From Maribacter vaceletii (GTDB lineage Bacteria > Bacteroidota > Bacteroidia > Flavobacteriales > Flavobacteriaceae): 64,000 nt of DNA. The stretch covers positions 186,001-250,000 of the forward strand of contig NZ_RBIQ01000009.1 of NCBI RefSeq assembly GCF_003634105.1. Reading direction: 5' to 3'. The translations under genes were made by a program, and so were the position numbers. Positions within the stretch are counted from its first letter, which is position 1; the number at the start of each line of letters is the position of its first letter. Of the stretch, positions 40,018-49,160 are shown one piece after another. The notes under the pieces were generated by a model. That model did not search any database. It saw nothing but the letters and a program-made list of their open reading frames with translations, and was not told the origin of the DNA.

Positions 40018-43000
40018 ATGAAAAATTATCTATTTGTAATCCTTCTTATTATCTCTACAATTGGGCATTCTCAATTAAGTAAAAAGCACTTTATACCACC
40101 ATTAACTAATGCTGCCTTTGGTAATGCTAACCCTGAAGACCAGTATATTTACATTTCTACCCCTAGTGGATTAGATATTACGTACACAATTATTCCTGTT
40201 GGGCAACCAACAGCAAACCATATTACAGGAACTGTTTCAAATGCTAATCCAGATGAAGTCACTATTGGATATGGAAACGGACAACTCTTCATGCCATCTA
40301 ACTCTACAAGTACCATAACCAATGACAAAGGCTATATTATAGAAGCAGATGCCCCTGTTTATGTATCGGTAAGAATGAATGCAGGTGGCGGTGCTCAAGC
40401 TGGAGCATTAGTTAGCAAGGGTTTATCTGCATTAGGAAATGTATTTAGAATAGGTAGTTACACCAATCAAAACCCACAAGACAATTACTTAAACTTTGTT
40501 TCTGTAATGGCTACAGAAAACAATACGCAAGTTATTTTTGATGACCTCCCTACTGGTTTAATCATAAAAAATTATACTGGCACAACCCCAGTAACCATAA
40601 ACTTAAATGAAGGGGAAAGCTACACTATTGCAACAAATAGTTTTGACAGTACCATTAATAGAGACGGACTTATAGGTTCCCTTGTCACCTCAGATAAACC
40701 TATTGTAGTAAATTGCGGCTCTACTAATGGTAGCTTTAGTAATGGAGGTGGTAGAGATTATGGTATTGACCAAATAGCCGGTTTATCAAAAATTGGCTCA
40801 GAATATATTCTTGTAAAAGGAGATGGCAGTAATGAATGGGAAAATATTTTAGTAGTTGCACATAGCAACAACACTACTATAAGCATTAATGGTAATCCGT
40901 CAGCAATTACAATTAATGCAGGTAATTACTATCTAATAGAGGGCAATCAATTTAATGCCAGCGGTAATATGTATATAGAAACTTCAGAACCAGTTTTTGT
41001 ATACCAAGGTGTTGGTGCAACAAATAGCGAAGCTAATCAAGGTATGTTTTTTGTTCCTCCCTTAAGTTGTGAAGCTCGTGGTAATCTAGATAATATTGCT
41101 AATATTGGAGATATAGGTAATACTTCTTACACTGGAGGAGTATCCGTGGTTACAAAAGCTGGCGCAACAGTAACTATTAATGGCACTCCAATTTCCAACT
41201 TTTCTACAATAGGCCCTTCACCAGTAATAGGAAAAACAGATTATGTAACCTATAAAGTAACTGGTCTTTCTGGGAATATATCTGTAGAAAGTTCCGATGA
41301 ATTATATTGCGCTTACTTTAATTACAATGGTGCTGCTACCTCTGGGAGTTTTTATTCTGGTTTTCCGTCTGCTCCCGAAATTAATTTTGATGCACAATTT
41401 ACTACATTAGGAAACTGTATTCCTAATGTTACACTCTCCGCAGCTAACACACAAAGTTTTGATAGTTTTGAATGGTGGTTTGACGATGGTTCTGGTTTTA
41501 TAAATTTAAATAACAGCAACACATCTATAACTCCAACAATTCCGGGGAAATATAAATTAATAGGCATTATAACTTGTACTTTAGAAAGACTAGAATCTTC
41601 TGAAGTACCTGTGAGTATCTGTCCAGACGATATAGATAACGATGGCATTATAGATAATTTAGATATTGATAATGACAACGATGGTATCCAAAATTGCACA
41701 GAATCTCTTGGAAATGTAACTGTAGATTTATCTAACATAAATACACCACAATTTATTTTTCAAGACAACACTACCAATACAACTTTAGCTAACTCTGCTA
41801 CATTCACTCAAAACAATAGCTCTGGGAATACTACAAATATTTTTTCAGGAGATAGTAACGGAAACTTTACCAGCACAGTACAACCAGATACTAATGCAGA
41901 AAATGATTATAGTATTGTATTTTCTGAATCTATTAATGTTTTACTAACAGAAGACCCAACAATAAGCCACAATATAACAGATGGTGAGTTTTTTATTGCT
42001 AAAATTTTACCATCGAACAAAAACATAACACTTGTAGACCCAGATAACCGTTTACTTGTAGATTCTAATTTTGATGGCGCTTTTGAAACTGGCGTAACAC
42101 AAATATCTGGTTCCGAAATACATTTTAAGATAAATCCGTCTCCAAATGGCAATAGCCCTTATTCTTTTCATGCCAACCAAGTAAATGGTTTTTCTTTAAC
42201 ACATACACTAGCTAACACAGTAAGCTCATCAACATATACAGCTAATATTTCTCTAAGTTGTTATAAAAAAGATTCAGACGCGGATGGTATTAAAGATGAA
42301 ATAGATTATGATAGCGATAATGATGGTATTCCTGATTTTATAGAATCCTTTGCTCCAAACAATCCTACACTATCTAATATAGATGCAGACCAAAATGGTT
42401 TAGATGATGTATATGATATTAATATGCTTCCTATTGATAATGATACCGATGGTGTTCCTGATTATTTAGATTTAGATAGTGATAACGATGGTATTTATGA
42501 CGTCCTAGAATCTAACAGTGGTTTGCCAGATACAGATTTTAATGGTGTTATTGATAACGTAAATACTTCTATTGGAAATAATGGATGGGATAACAACGCA
42601 GAAACCAATGCCGATGACAATACTTTAGGATATACCATAGGGGATTTAGATTCAGATGGAATTTATAATTATATAGATTTAGAAAGTGACGGCGATAATT
42701 GTAGTGATGTAATTGAAGCAGGTTTCTCTGAAAGTACCACAACACCAGGACATTTACAAGGAACAGGTACAACTACTACAACAGGTGTTGTAACTGGTTA
42801 TACAGATGGCTATACAACTCCAAGTATTAATTATGTAACAGATGGCACAATTGCAATTACAACGCAACCTATAGATACAGAAGTATGCGAGAATGGTACC
42901 ACTCAACTAACTTTAGCGCACAACCCAACAAGTACTATACAATGGCAAGTAAGTACAGATAATGGCACTAACTGGAATAACATACTAAACGATGCAATAT

Positions 43001-45171
43001 ACTCAGGTGTAGATACTAATATCTTAACTATTACAACTACCCCATTAACTTATAACAATTATCTATACCGGGCTTTTTTAAACAGAGTAGATTACATCTG
43101 CGGAACCTATTCAGATGAAATTACACTTACCGTAAACCCTTTACCTGTTGTAAACGCAAATGTTATTTTAACACAATGCGATGATGATATTGATGGCTTT
43201 AGCCCTTTTAATTTAACCGAAGTAAACGCAAAAATTTCAAACAATGTTGCTAACGAAACTTTTACATATTACACTTCCCAAGCTGCAGCTACTATTGGAG
43301 ATACAACAAGTCCCAATTATATTAACAATCCAACTACATATATAAATACAACAGTAATTACAGACGTAGTTTGGGCCAATATTGCATCCTCTTTAGGGTG
43401 CTCCTCTATTTCTGAAATACAATTAAATGTATCTGCCACTCAAATACCTGCTACATTTCAACGCATGTTTAATGTATGTGATGATTTTTTAGATGTTGAT
43501 GGAAATAATACTACCAATAACGATGACAGAGATGGCATTTCTTCTTTTAATTTTAGTAGTGTAACCAATGATGTAATTAATCTTTTTCCTGTTTTAACAA
43601 GACCAAATTTATCTGTTTTTTACTATAGAAATGAAGCTGATGCCTTAGCTGAAATTAACGAAATAACAGATACTACCAATTATAGAAATATTGGATATCC
43701 TAATAGTCAGGAAATTTATATCCGAATAGATAACAGTCTTTCTAATGATTGTTTAGGATTAGGCTCTCATATCACTTTAACTGTAGAACCTCTACCAATA
43801 GCTAACAATACTACTATTATGCGACAGTGTGATGATGACCAAGACGGGCTCTTTCCGTTTGACACCTCCACCATACAAGCAAGTATCCTTAATGGGCAAA
43901 GTTTAGCAGATGTTACTATAACCTATTTTGATGAAAACAACACAGTTTTACCAAGCCCATTACCAAATCCTTTTTTAACAACTAGTCAAACCATAACCGT
44001 AAGGGTAACAAACAATGTAACTTTAGACCCAAATGGTGCCTGCTACGACGAAACTACCATAGATTTTACTGTAGATAGCCTTCCAATTGCAAACCCTATT
44101 CCTCCCCAAATATATTGTGATGGTGACTTTGGAGACATAGATAATGATGGACTAATCCCTTTAGACACCTCTACATTTACTACTACTATTTTAGGCACTC
44201 AGCAAGGAATGAATATTCTTTACAGCTATGTAGATGAACTAGGAAACATTATAAATAATAGTAATACTTTACCAAATCCATTACTAAGTAGTTCACAAAC
44301 TATAGAAGTTACAGTTGTAAATCCAGAAAACAATACCTGTTTAGATAATACTACAATAGTGTTAACTGTAAATCCATTACCAGAATTTTCTATAGAAAGC
44401 ACCTTCATTGTATGTACCTCTGACCCTAATTTTACAGTACTACTAGATCCTCTAGAAAATAATCCTAATGAAAATTTTAATTACCAATGGGCATGGACAA
44501 GTTTAGATGGTTTAGTAACACAAGAAATATTACCAGAAACAACGCCAACACTAACCGTTTCTACACCCGGAACCTATCATGTTACACTAATAAAAACAGA
44601 TGGCACTGTTTGTTCTAGAACCAGAGATGTTTTTGTTAATGCTTCCGAAATAGCAACTATTACCACTGAAGATGTTATAATCAAAGATGCCACAAATGTC
44701 AATAGCATAACTATTAACGATGAAAATAATAACCTTGGTCTTGGTATTTATGAATATGCTTTAGAAGAAGAAACATCTACCTTACAAAATTCAGATTTTT
44801 ACATCTATCAAGATTCTCCAATTTTTGAAGATGTTTTTCCTGGTATTTATAAATTATACCTGAGAGACAAAAATGGATGTGGCACCGTAGACCTAAAAAT
44901 ATCCGTAGTTGGTCATCAAAAATTCTTTACTCCGAACGGGGATGGATTTAATGAATTTTGGAATATAAAAGGAATAAATAGCCAGTTTCAACCAAACTCT
45001 TTAATTTATATATTTAATAGGTATGGCCAATTACTAATTCAAATAACACCAGACTCAAATGGTTGGGACGGCACTCTTAATGGAAAACCAATGCCAGCTT
45101 CAGATTATTGGTTTAAAGTAAATTTAGAAGATGGCAGAACCTACAAAGGTCATTTTGCTTTAAAAAGATAA
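40018..45171 (+). CDS. Giant T9SS type B cargo protein with IgGFc-like and thrombospondin-3-like repeats
   Basis: A 1717-residue surface protein. Residues 1-18 are a signal peptide (ends GHSQ). Residues 25-460 resemble the IgGFc-binding N-terminal domain. Calcium-binding thrombospondin type 3-like runs follow at about 534-558, 751-775, 806-828 and 876-895 (patterns D-x-D-x-D-G-I). An Ig-like segment is at about 948-1040 (QWQVSTDNGTNWNNI). Four repeats each opening with C-D-x-D-x-x-D-G-x-x-x-F/L are at about 1052, 1150, 1268 and 1365. The last 84 residues (FFTPNGDGFNEFWNI, FNRYGQLL, WDGTLNGKPMPASDYWF) are the gliding-motility-associated type B sorting domain that sends it through the type IX system. 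Probably an adhesin; the ligand is unknown. Confidence 0.9.
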   Translation: MKNYLFVILLIISTIGHSQLSKKHFIPPLTNAAFGNANPEDQYIYISTPSGLDITYTIIPVGQPTANHITGTVSNANPDEVTIGYGNGQLFMPSNSTSTITNDKGYIIEADAPVYVSVRMNAGGGAQAGALVSKGLSALGNVFRIGSYTNQNPQDNYLNFVSVMATENNTQVIFDDLPTGLIIKNYTGTTPVTINLNEGESYTIATNSFDSTINRDGLIGSLVTSDKPIVVNCGSTNGSFSNGGGRDYGIDQIAGLSKIGSEYILVKGDGSNEWENILVVAHSNNTTISINGNPSAITINAGNYYLIEGNQFNASGNMYIETSEPVFVYQGVGATNSEANQGMFFVPPLSCEARGNLDNIANIGDIGNTSYTGGVSVVTKAGATVTINGTPISNFSTIGPSPVIGKTDYVTYKVTGLSGNISVESSDELYCAYFNYNGAATSGSFYSGFPSAPEINFDAQFTTLGNCIPNVTLSAANTQSFDSFEWWFDDGSGFINLNNSNTSITPTIPGKYKLIGIITCTLERLESSEVPVSICPDDIDNDGIIDNLDIDNDNDGIQNCTESLGNVTVDLSNINTPQFIFQDNTTNTTLANSATFTQNNSSGNTTNIFSGDSNGNFTSTVQPDTNAENDYSIVFSESINVLLTEDPTISHNITDGEFFIAKILPSNKNITLVDPDNRLLVDSNFDGAFETGVTQISGSEIHFKINPSPNGNSPYSFHANQVNGFSLTHTLANTVSSSTYTANISLSCYKKDSDADGIKDEIDYDSDNDGIPDFIESFAPNNPTLSNIDADQNGLDDVYDINMLPIDNDTDGVPDYLDLDSDNDGIYDVLESNSGLPDTDFNGVIDNVNTSIGNNGWDNNAETNADDNTLGYTIGDLDSDGIYNYIDLESDGDNCSDVIEAGFSESTTTPGHLQGTGTTTTTGVVTGYTDGYTTPSINYVTDGTIAITTQPIDTEVCENGTTQLTLAHNPTSTIQWQVSTDNGTNWNNILNDAIYSGVDTNILTITTTPLTYNNYLYRAFLNRVDYICGTYSDEITLTVNPLPVVNANVILTQCDDDIDGFSPFNLTEVNAKISNNVANETFTYYTSQAAATIGDTTSPNYINNPTTYINTTVITDVVWANIASSLGCSSISEIQLNVSATQIPATFQRMFNVCDDFLDVDGNNTTNNDDRDGISSFNFSSVTNDVINLFPVLTRPNLSVFYYRNEADALAEINEITDTTNYRNIGYPNSQEIYIRIDNSLSNDCLGLGSHITLTVEPLPIANNTTIMRQCDDDQDGLFPFDTSTIQASILNGQSLADVTITYFDENNTVLPSPLPNPFLTTSQTITVRVTNNVTLDPNGACYDETTIDFTVDSLPIANPIPPQIYCDGDFGDIDNDGLIPLDTSTFTTTILGTQQGMNILYSYVDELGNIINNSNTLPNPLLSSSQTIEVTVVNPENNTCLDNTTIVLTVNPLPEFSIESTFIVCTSDPNFTVLLDPLENNPNENFNYQWAWTSLDGLVTQEILPETTPTLTVSTPGTYHVTLIKTDGTVCSRTRDVFVNASEIATITTEDVIIKDATNVNSITINDENNNLGLGIYEYALEEETSTLQNSDFYIYQDSPIFEDVFPGIYKLYLRDKNGCGTVDLKISVVGHQKFFTPNGDGFNEFWNIKGINSQFQPNSLIYIFNRYGQLLIQITPDSNGWDGTLNGKPMPASDYWFKVNLEDGRTYKGHFALKR

Positions 45172-45217
45172 TAAAAACCAAAACTATTTATCTATAGTCT
45201 TTTTGTATTTTTAAACC

Positions 45218-47206
45218 ATGAAATTTAAGGTAGTATCAGAGTTTAAACCAACAGGGGATCAACCGCAAGCAATTAAACAGCTAGTAAATGGTATTAATGA
45301 GAAAGAGCAATACCAAACCCTTTTAGGAGTAACAGGGTCTGGAAAAACATTTACCGTTGCAAATGTTATAGAAACAGTTCAAAAACCTACCTTAATTCTT
45401 GCTCACAATAAAACCCTAGCAGCACAACTATACTCGGAATTTAAGCAGTTTTTCCCAGAAAATGCCGTAGAATATTTTGTATCTTATTATGATTATTACC
45501 AACCTGAAGCATATATTCCCACAAGCGGAACCTATATAGAAAAAGACCTTTCTATTAATGAAGACATTGAAAAATTAAGACTAAGCACCACATCATCCTT
45601 ATTATCTGGCCGTAGAGATGTTATCGTAATTGCATCTGTATCCTGTCTTTATGGTATTGGAAACCCTATTGAGTTTCAGAAAAACGTCATTTCTATAAAA
45701 AAAGACCAAGTTATTGCCAGAACAAAGTTCATGCACCAACTAGTACAAAGTCTATATTCTCGTACTACTACAGATTTTAAAAATGGTAATTTTAGGGTAA
45801 AAGGAGATGTTATAGACGTTTTTCCTAGCTATGCTGATCATGCCTTTAGAATTCATTTTTTTGGGGATGAGATTGAAGAAATAGAGGCATTTGACCCTTT
45901 TAATAACAATGTAATAGAGTTATACGAAAATCTTAATATTTACCCTGCTAACATGTTTGTAACCTCACAAGATGTGTTGCAGAATGCTATTCATCAAATT
46001 CAAGAGGATATGGTGAAGCAAGTGGTCTACTTTAAAGAAATAGGAAAACACTTAGAAGCAAAACGCTTAGAAGAACGTACAACGTTTGATTTAGAAATGA
46101 TACGTGAACTTGGGTATTGCTCAGGAATAGAAAACTATTCTAGATATTTAGATGGAAGAAACCCGGGAACACGCCCTTTCTGTTTATTAGACTATTTTCC
46201 AGATGATTTTTTAATGGTGGTAGATGAAAGTCACGTTACTATTCCTCAAGTACATGCTATGTACGGAGGAGACCGTTCTAGAAAAGAGAATTTAGTAGAG
46301 TACGGTTTTAGATTACCCGCAGCCATGGATAATAGACCCTTAAAGTTTGAAGAATTTGAAATACTCCAAAAACAAGTATTATATGTAAGCGCTACTCCTG
46401 CAGATTATGAACTAGAACTAAGTCAAGGAGTGGTTGTGGAACAAGTAATTAGACCTACAGGTTTATTAGACCCTATTATTGAAGTACGCCCAAGTGAAAA
46501 TCAAATAGATGATTTAATTGAAGAAATACAACAAAGAGTAGAAAAAGATGAACGTACATTAGTTACTACTCTAACCAAAAGAATGGCTGAAGAGTTAGCA
46601 AAATACCTTACACGGATAAATGTTAGGTGTAGATACATACATAGTGATGTAGATACATTGGAAAGAGTTGAAATTATGCAAGACCTTAGAAAAGGTATTT
46701 TTGATGTGTTAATTGGTGTGAATCTTTTGCGTGAAGGTTTAGATCTTCCAGAGGTATCTTTAGTTGCAATTTTAGATGCAGATAAAGAGGGTTTTTTACG
46801 CAGTCACAGATCCCTTACGCAGACCATTGGAAGAGCCGCAAGAAATCTAAATGGACTTGCAATTATGTATGCAGATAAAATAACAAAGAGCATGCAAAAA
46901 ACTATGGATGAAACTACTTACCGAAGAGAAAAACAAATTGCATATAATGTAAAAAACAATGTGACTCCAAAAGCATTAAATAAAAGTTTAGATAGTGCTC
47001 TTGCAAAAAATTCGGTATCTACATATCACTTCCAAAAAGAAGAATTAAGAGCAGCGGAACCAGACATGGACTATCTAACAAAAGAGCAAATTGAAAAGCT
47101 TATAAAAAACAAAAGAAAGCAAATGGAAACTGCCGCAAAAGAATTAGATTTTATGCAAGCCGCAAAACTAAGAGATGAAATAAAAGTACTCCAAGAACAA
47201 AAATAA
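45218..47206 (+). CDS. uvrB: Excinuclease ABC subunit B
   Basis: A 662-residue DNA repair helicase of nucleotide excision repair. Walker A is GVTGSGKT at about 39-46; the DNA-clamping beta-hairpin is YYDYYQPEAYIPTSGTYIEK; helicase motifs include VDESHVTIPQ, YVSATPADYEL and QTIGRAARN. The C-terminal UVR motif that binds UvrC begins at about residue 620 (LIKNKRKQMETAAKELDFMQ). Length is normal for the family. UvrA and UvrC are not in the window. It is a single gene. Confidence 0.98.
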   Translation: MKFKVVSEFKPTGDQPQAIKQLVNGINEKEQYQTLLGVTGSGKTFTVANVIETVQKPTLILAHNKTLAAQLYSEFKQFFPENAVEYFVSYYDYYQPEAYIPTSGTYIEKDLSINEDIEKLRLSTTSSLLSGRRDVIVIASVSCLYGIGNPIEFQKNVISIKKDQVIARTKFMHQLVQSLYSRTTTDFKNGNFRVKGDVIDVFPSYADHAFRIHFFGDEIEEIEAFDPFNNNVIELYENLNIYPANMFVTSQDVLQNAIHQIQEDMVKQVVYFKEIGKHLEAKRLEERTTFDLEMIRELGYCSGIENYSRYLDGRNPGTRPFCLLDYFPDDFLMVVDESHVTIPQVHAMYGGDRSRKENLVEYGFRLPAAMDNRPLKFEEFEILQKQVLYVSATPADYELELSQGVVVEQVIRPTGLLDPIIEVRPSENQIDDLIEEIQQRVEKDERTLVTTLTKRMAEELAKYLTRINVRCRYIHSDVDTLERVEIMQDLRKGIFDVLIGVNLLREGLDLPEVSLVAILDADKEGFLRSHRSLTQTIGRAARNLNGLAIMYADKITKSMQKTMDETTYRREKQIAYNVKNNVTPKALNKSLDSALAKNSVSTYHFQKEELRAAEPDMDYLTKEQIEKLIKNKRKQMETAAKELDFMQAAKLRDEIKVLQEQK

Positions 47207-47357
47207 GTGTATATTTCAACTCCAAAAGGTGGTATTCTTCGAAAAATACAAAAAAGAAAACAAAAACTTCACATAAACAAACATAAAGCTCTGGTTTAAA
47301 ATACATTAATTACTATTTTTAGACAAGACTAAATTCGTACAAAAAACAATTTCAGAT

Positions 47358-47390
47358 AAAAAAAGAGCGTTTCAATTTCTTGAAACGCTC
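47358..47390 (-). terminator. Terminator of hsp20
   Basis: GAGCGTTTCAA (47365-47375), loop TTTC, TTGAAACGCTC (47380-47390). Seven A before it become the T-run on the minus strand. The region 47207-47357 between uvrB and this hairpin has no gene. Confidence 0.9.
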
Positions 47391-47464
47391 ACAAATCAAC
47401 CAACCAAAAAAATCATTTAAATATTTGAATTAAAAAACAATTCAAAAAAATAAATGAAAAATTA

Positions 47465-47899
47465 TTACAAGCTTATCTGCCTTTTTTCTTTTGGCAAAGC
47501 TTCTTCTTTTTTAGGTAAAACAAACTTTAAAATTCCATCTTCATAAGCAGCACTTACCTTCTCCTCTGCTATACTATCTGGTAAATTAAAAGCCCTTTTA
47601 AAAGCTAATTTTCTAAATTCTCTTTTAGTATATTTACGATTAGATTGTTCTTTTTCCACTTCCTTTTTTTCTTCATTAGAAACAGAAACGGACAAAATAT
47701 TCTTATCAATATCTATTACAAATTCTTCTTTTTTTCTACCCGGAATCAGCAACTCTATTTCAAAAAATTCATCACTTTCCAAGATATTAACAGGAGGTAT
47801 TTTTGCTCCATGATTTTCAATTCCACCAAACCAATCTGGCTTAAAAATTTCATCTAATAAAGAAGGTAAAAACACTTCGTTTTTTCTTGCTATACTCAT
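47465..47899 (-). CDS. Small heat-shock protein, Hsp20/alpha-crystallin family
   Basis: A 144-residue ATP-independent chaperone that holds unfolding proteins. The alpha-crystallin domain runs from about residue 30 to 130: PPVNILESDEFFEIELLIPG, KKEFVIDIDKNILSVSV, FRKLAFKRAFNLPDSI and the signature AAYEDGILKFVLPKKEE (A-x-x-x-D/N-G-I/V-L). The C-terminal RQISL carries the I-x-I/V-type tail in shortened form. It is divergent from the DUF1456 gene; two identical TGACATTTTGTC sites lie upstream and suggest stress control by a dedicated regulator. Confidence 0.95.
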   Translation of the reverse strand: MSIARKNEVFLPSLLDEIFKPDWFGGIENHGAKIPPVNILESDEFFEIELLIPGRKKEEFVIDIDKNILSVSVSNEEKKEVEKEQSNRKYTKREFRKLAFKRAFNLPDSIAEEKVSAAYEDGILKFVLPKKEEALPKEKRQISL

Positions 47900-47972
47900 A
47901 ACTATTATCTTTTAATATTAATTTTTATTTATACTTTCTAAATAGTCAAAATATATACCAATTAAATAATGA

Positions 47973-48016
47973 TGACATTTTGTCTTATGTTTGATTTTAA
48001 TTAATGACATTTTGTC
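47973..48016. promoter_or_regulatory. Tandem TGACATTTTGTC sites upstream of hsp20
   Basis: TGACATTTTGTC at 47973-47984 and again at 48005-48016, 32 bases apart. Each contains the inverted repeat GACA-TTT-TGTC. On the minus strand they precede a TATTTTG-like -7 element (about 47947-47954), so their centres would lie near -38 and -70, suited to an activator or to a heat-shock regulator. Regulator unknown. Confidence 0.55.
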
Positions 48017-48124
48017 TGAGTAATAATTTTACATAGTTAGACAAAAACATCAAAAAATTAAAAACAGCAAAAAGTAGTTATTAAACATTTTATAATACCT
48101 TGCAAAAAAAATAAGACTACGCAA

Positions 48125-48502
48125 ATGACAAATAATGATATTTTTAAAAAGCTTAGAGTTGCCCTAATGCTACGTGATGATAATATTGTGGAAATACTAC
48201 AATTAGTAGATTTTAATATCTCTAAGAGCGAGCTAGGCGCCTTTTTTAGAAATGAAGACCATCCTAAATATATGGAATGCGGAGATCAAGTATTACGAAA
48301 CTTCTTAAACGGATTAGTAATACATTTAAGAGGAACTAAAGAAAACCCAACAACTCCTGCAGAAGCCCTTGCTAGCAACTTTAAACCAAAACCTACAACT
48401 CCCGCACCAAAAAGCAAAAGACCCGACTTTAAGACACAACAACGAAAAAAAATGAATAATGATTTAAGTCCAGTTAAATATAAGAACAAAAAAAAATCCT
48501 GA
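48125..48502 (+). CDS. DUF1456 family protein
   Basis: A 125-residue protein. Residues 1-70 contain two DUF1456 repeats (MTNNDIFKKLRVALMLRDDN, then KSELGAFFRNEDHPKYMECG with QVLRNFLNGLVIHLRG), a helical module first seen in E. coli YehS. The C-terminal 50 residues are a basic, disordered tail with KPKPTTPAPKSKRPD and a Lys-rich end, suggesting nucleic-acid contact. Function is unknown. Its stop codon lies inside the terminator stem. Confidence 0.88.
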   Translation: MTNNDIFKKLRVALMLRDDNIVEILQLVDFNISKSELGAFFRNEDHPKYMECGDQVLRNFLNGLVIHLRGTKENPTTPAEALASNFKPKPTTPAPKSKRPDFKTQQRKKMNNDLSPVKYKNKKKS

Positions 48503-48520
48503 TTATATCAGGATTTTTTT
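48491..48520. terminator. Bidirectional terminator overlapping the DUF1456 stop codon
   Basis: AAAAAATCCTGA (48491-48502), loop TTATA, TCAGGATTTTTT (48508-48519). The TGA stop codon forms the top of the left stem arm. The following minus-strand gene ends at 48535. Confidence 0.9.
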
Positions 48521-48534
48521 GTTCTTAATAGAGC

Positions 48535-48873
48535 CTAACCTTTAATCCTAACAGGCATTACATATACTTTACCCGCTATCATTTTAGTTACATCTACTTT
48601 TTGATAATTTAAACCAGCTTTTACAAAGCTCTCTACAACAGCATTTTCAGTTTTTACAGATAATACTACAATTTCATTCTCTGCATTTACAGTAAAGCGT
48701 ACATAAGCCTTAGCATCTACTTCACTCTCTGTTAATGTATTCTTGGATAAAAGTTTTGAAATTTGCGTTATCAAAGTTTTACTTGGCTTGTCTTCATCAT
48801 TAGTGTTGTTTGCTAAAAGATTGCCCGCTGAAAGTAACATTGCAGCTACTACTACTAAACTAATTTTTCTCAT
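48535..48873 (-). CDS. Small secreted protein with TonB-C-like domain
   Basis: A 112-residue exported protein. The signal peptide is residues 1-21 (ends NLLANN). The mature part has a helix (TLITQISKLLSKNTLTE) and a beta-alpha-beta region AYVRFTVNAENEIVVLSVKT, FVKAGLNYQKVDV, KVYVMPVRIKG that resembles the C-terminal domain of TonB-type proteins, as seen in many short Bacteroidota periplasmic proteins. No function is known. It is monocistronic. Confidence 0.72.
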   Translation of the reverse strand: MRKISLVVVAAMLLSAGNLLANNTNDEDKPSKTLITQISKLLSKNTLTESEVDAKAYVRFTVNAENEIVVLSVKTENAVVESFVKAGLNYQKVDVTKMIAGKVYVMPVRIKG

Positions 48874-49104
48874 GACTTTTTGTTTTTATTAAATGATTGA
48901 TGATTGATGATATGCTTAAAAGACGACGAATGATTACAAAATGTTACACTAGAATTAATTTTTAACATTTTTTTAATTCTTTTTAAACGTTTTACCACAT
49001 TAAAAAGAAAACTTAAATATGAGCTAAGCCTCTATAATCACTATGATTAACAGAAAATTAATTGACCCAATAACCAGATAACCTATATTTTCATTTTATG
49101 AATC
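48874..49104. other. Intergenic region before the sucC terminator
   Basis: AT-rich stretch with no open reading frame of note. It presumably holds the promoter of the small secreted gene on the minus strand. No RNA gene is recognised. Confidence 0.4.
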
Positions 49105-49140
49105 AAAAAAAGGGGCAACGTTTAAAAACATTGCCCCTTT
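49105..49140 (-). terminator. Terminator of sucC
   Basis: AGGGGCAA (49111-49118) pairs with TTGCCCCT (49131-49138), with GTTT/AAAC extending the stem inside; A-run at 49105-49110 gives the T-run on the minus strand. Confidence 0.93.
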
Positions 49141-49160
49141 ACTATAAAAAATATACGTTT

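Noticed and set aside
41352-41738. Minus-strand frame inside the T9SS giant gene
   Set aside because: It lies wholly opposite an intact, motif-rich coding region (as do 41907-42152, 42569-42772 and 44226-44408) and shows no recognisable domain.
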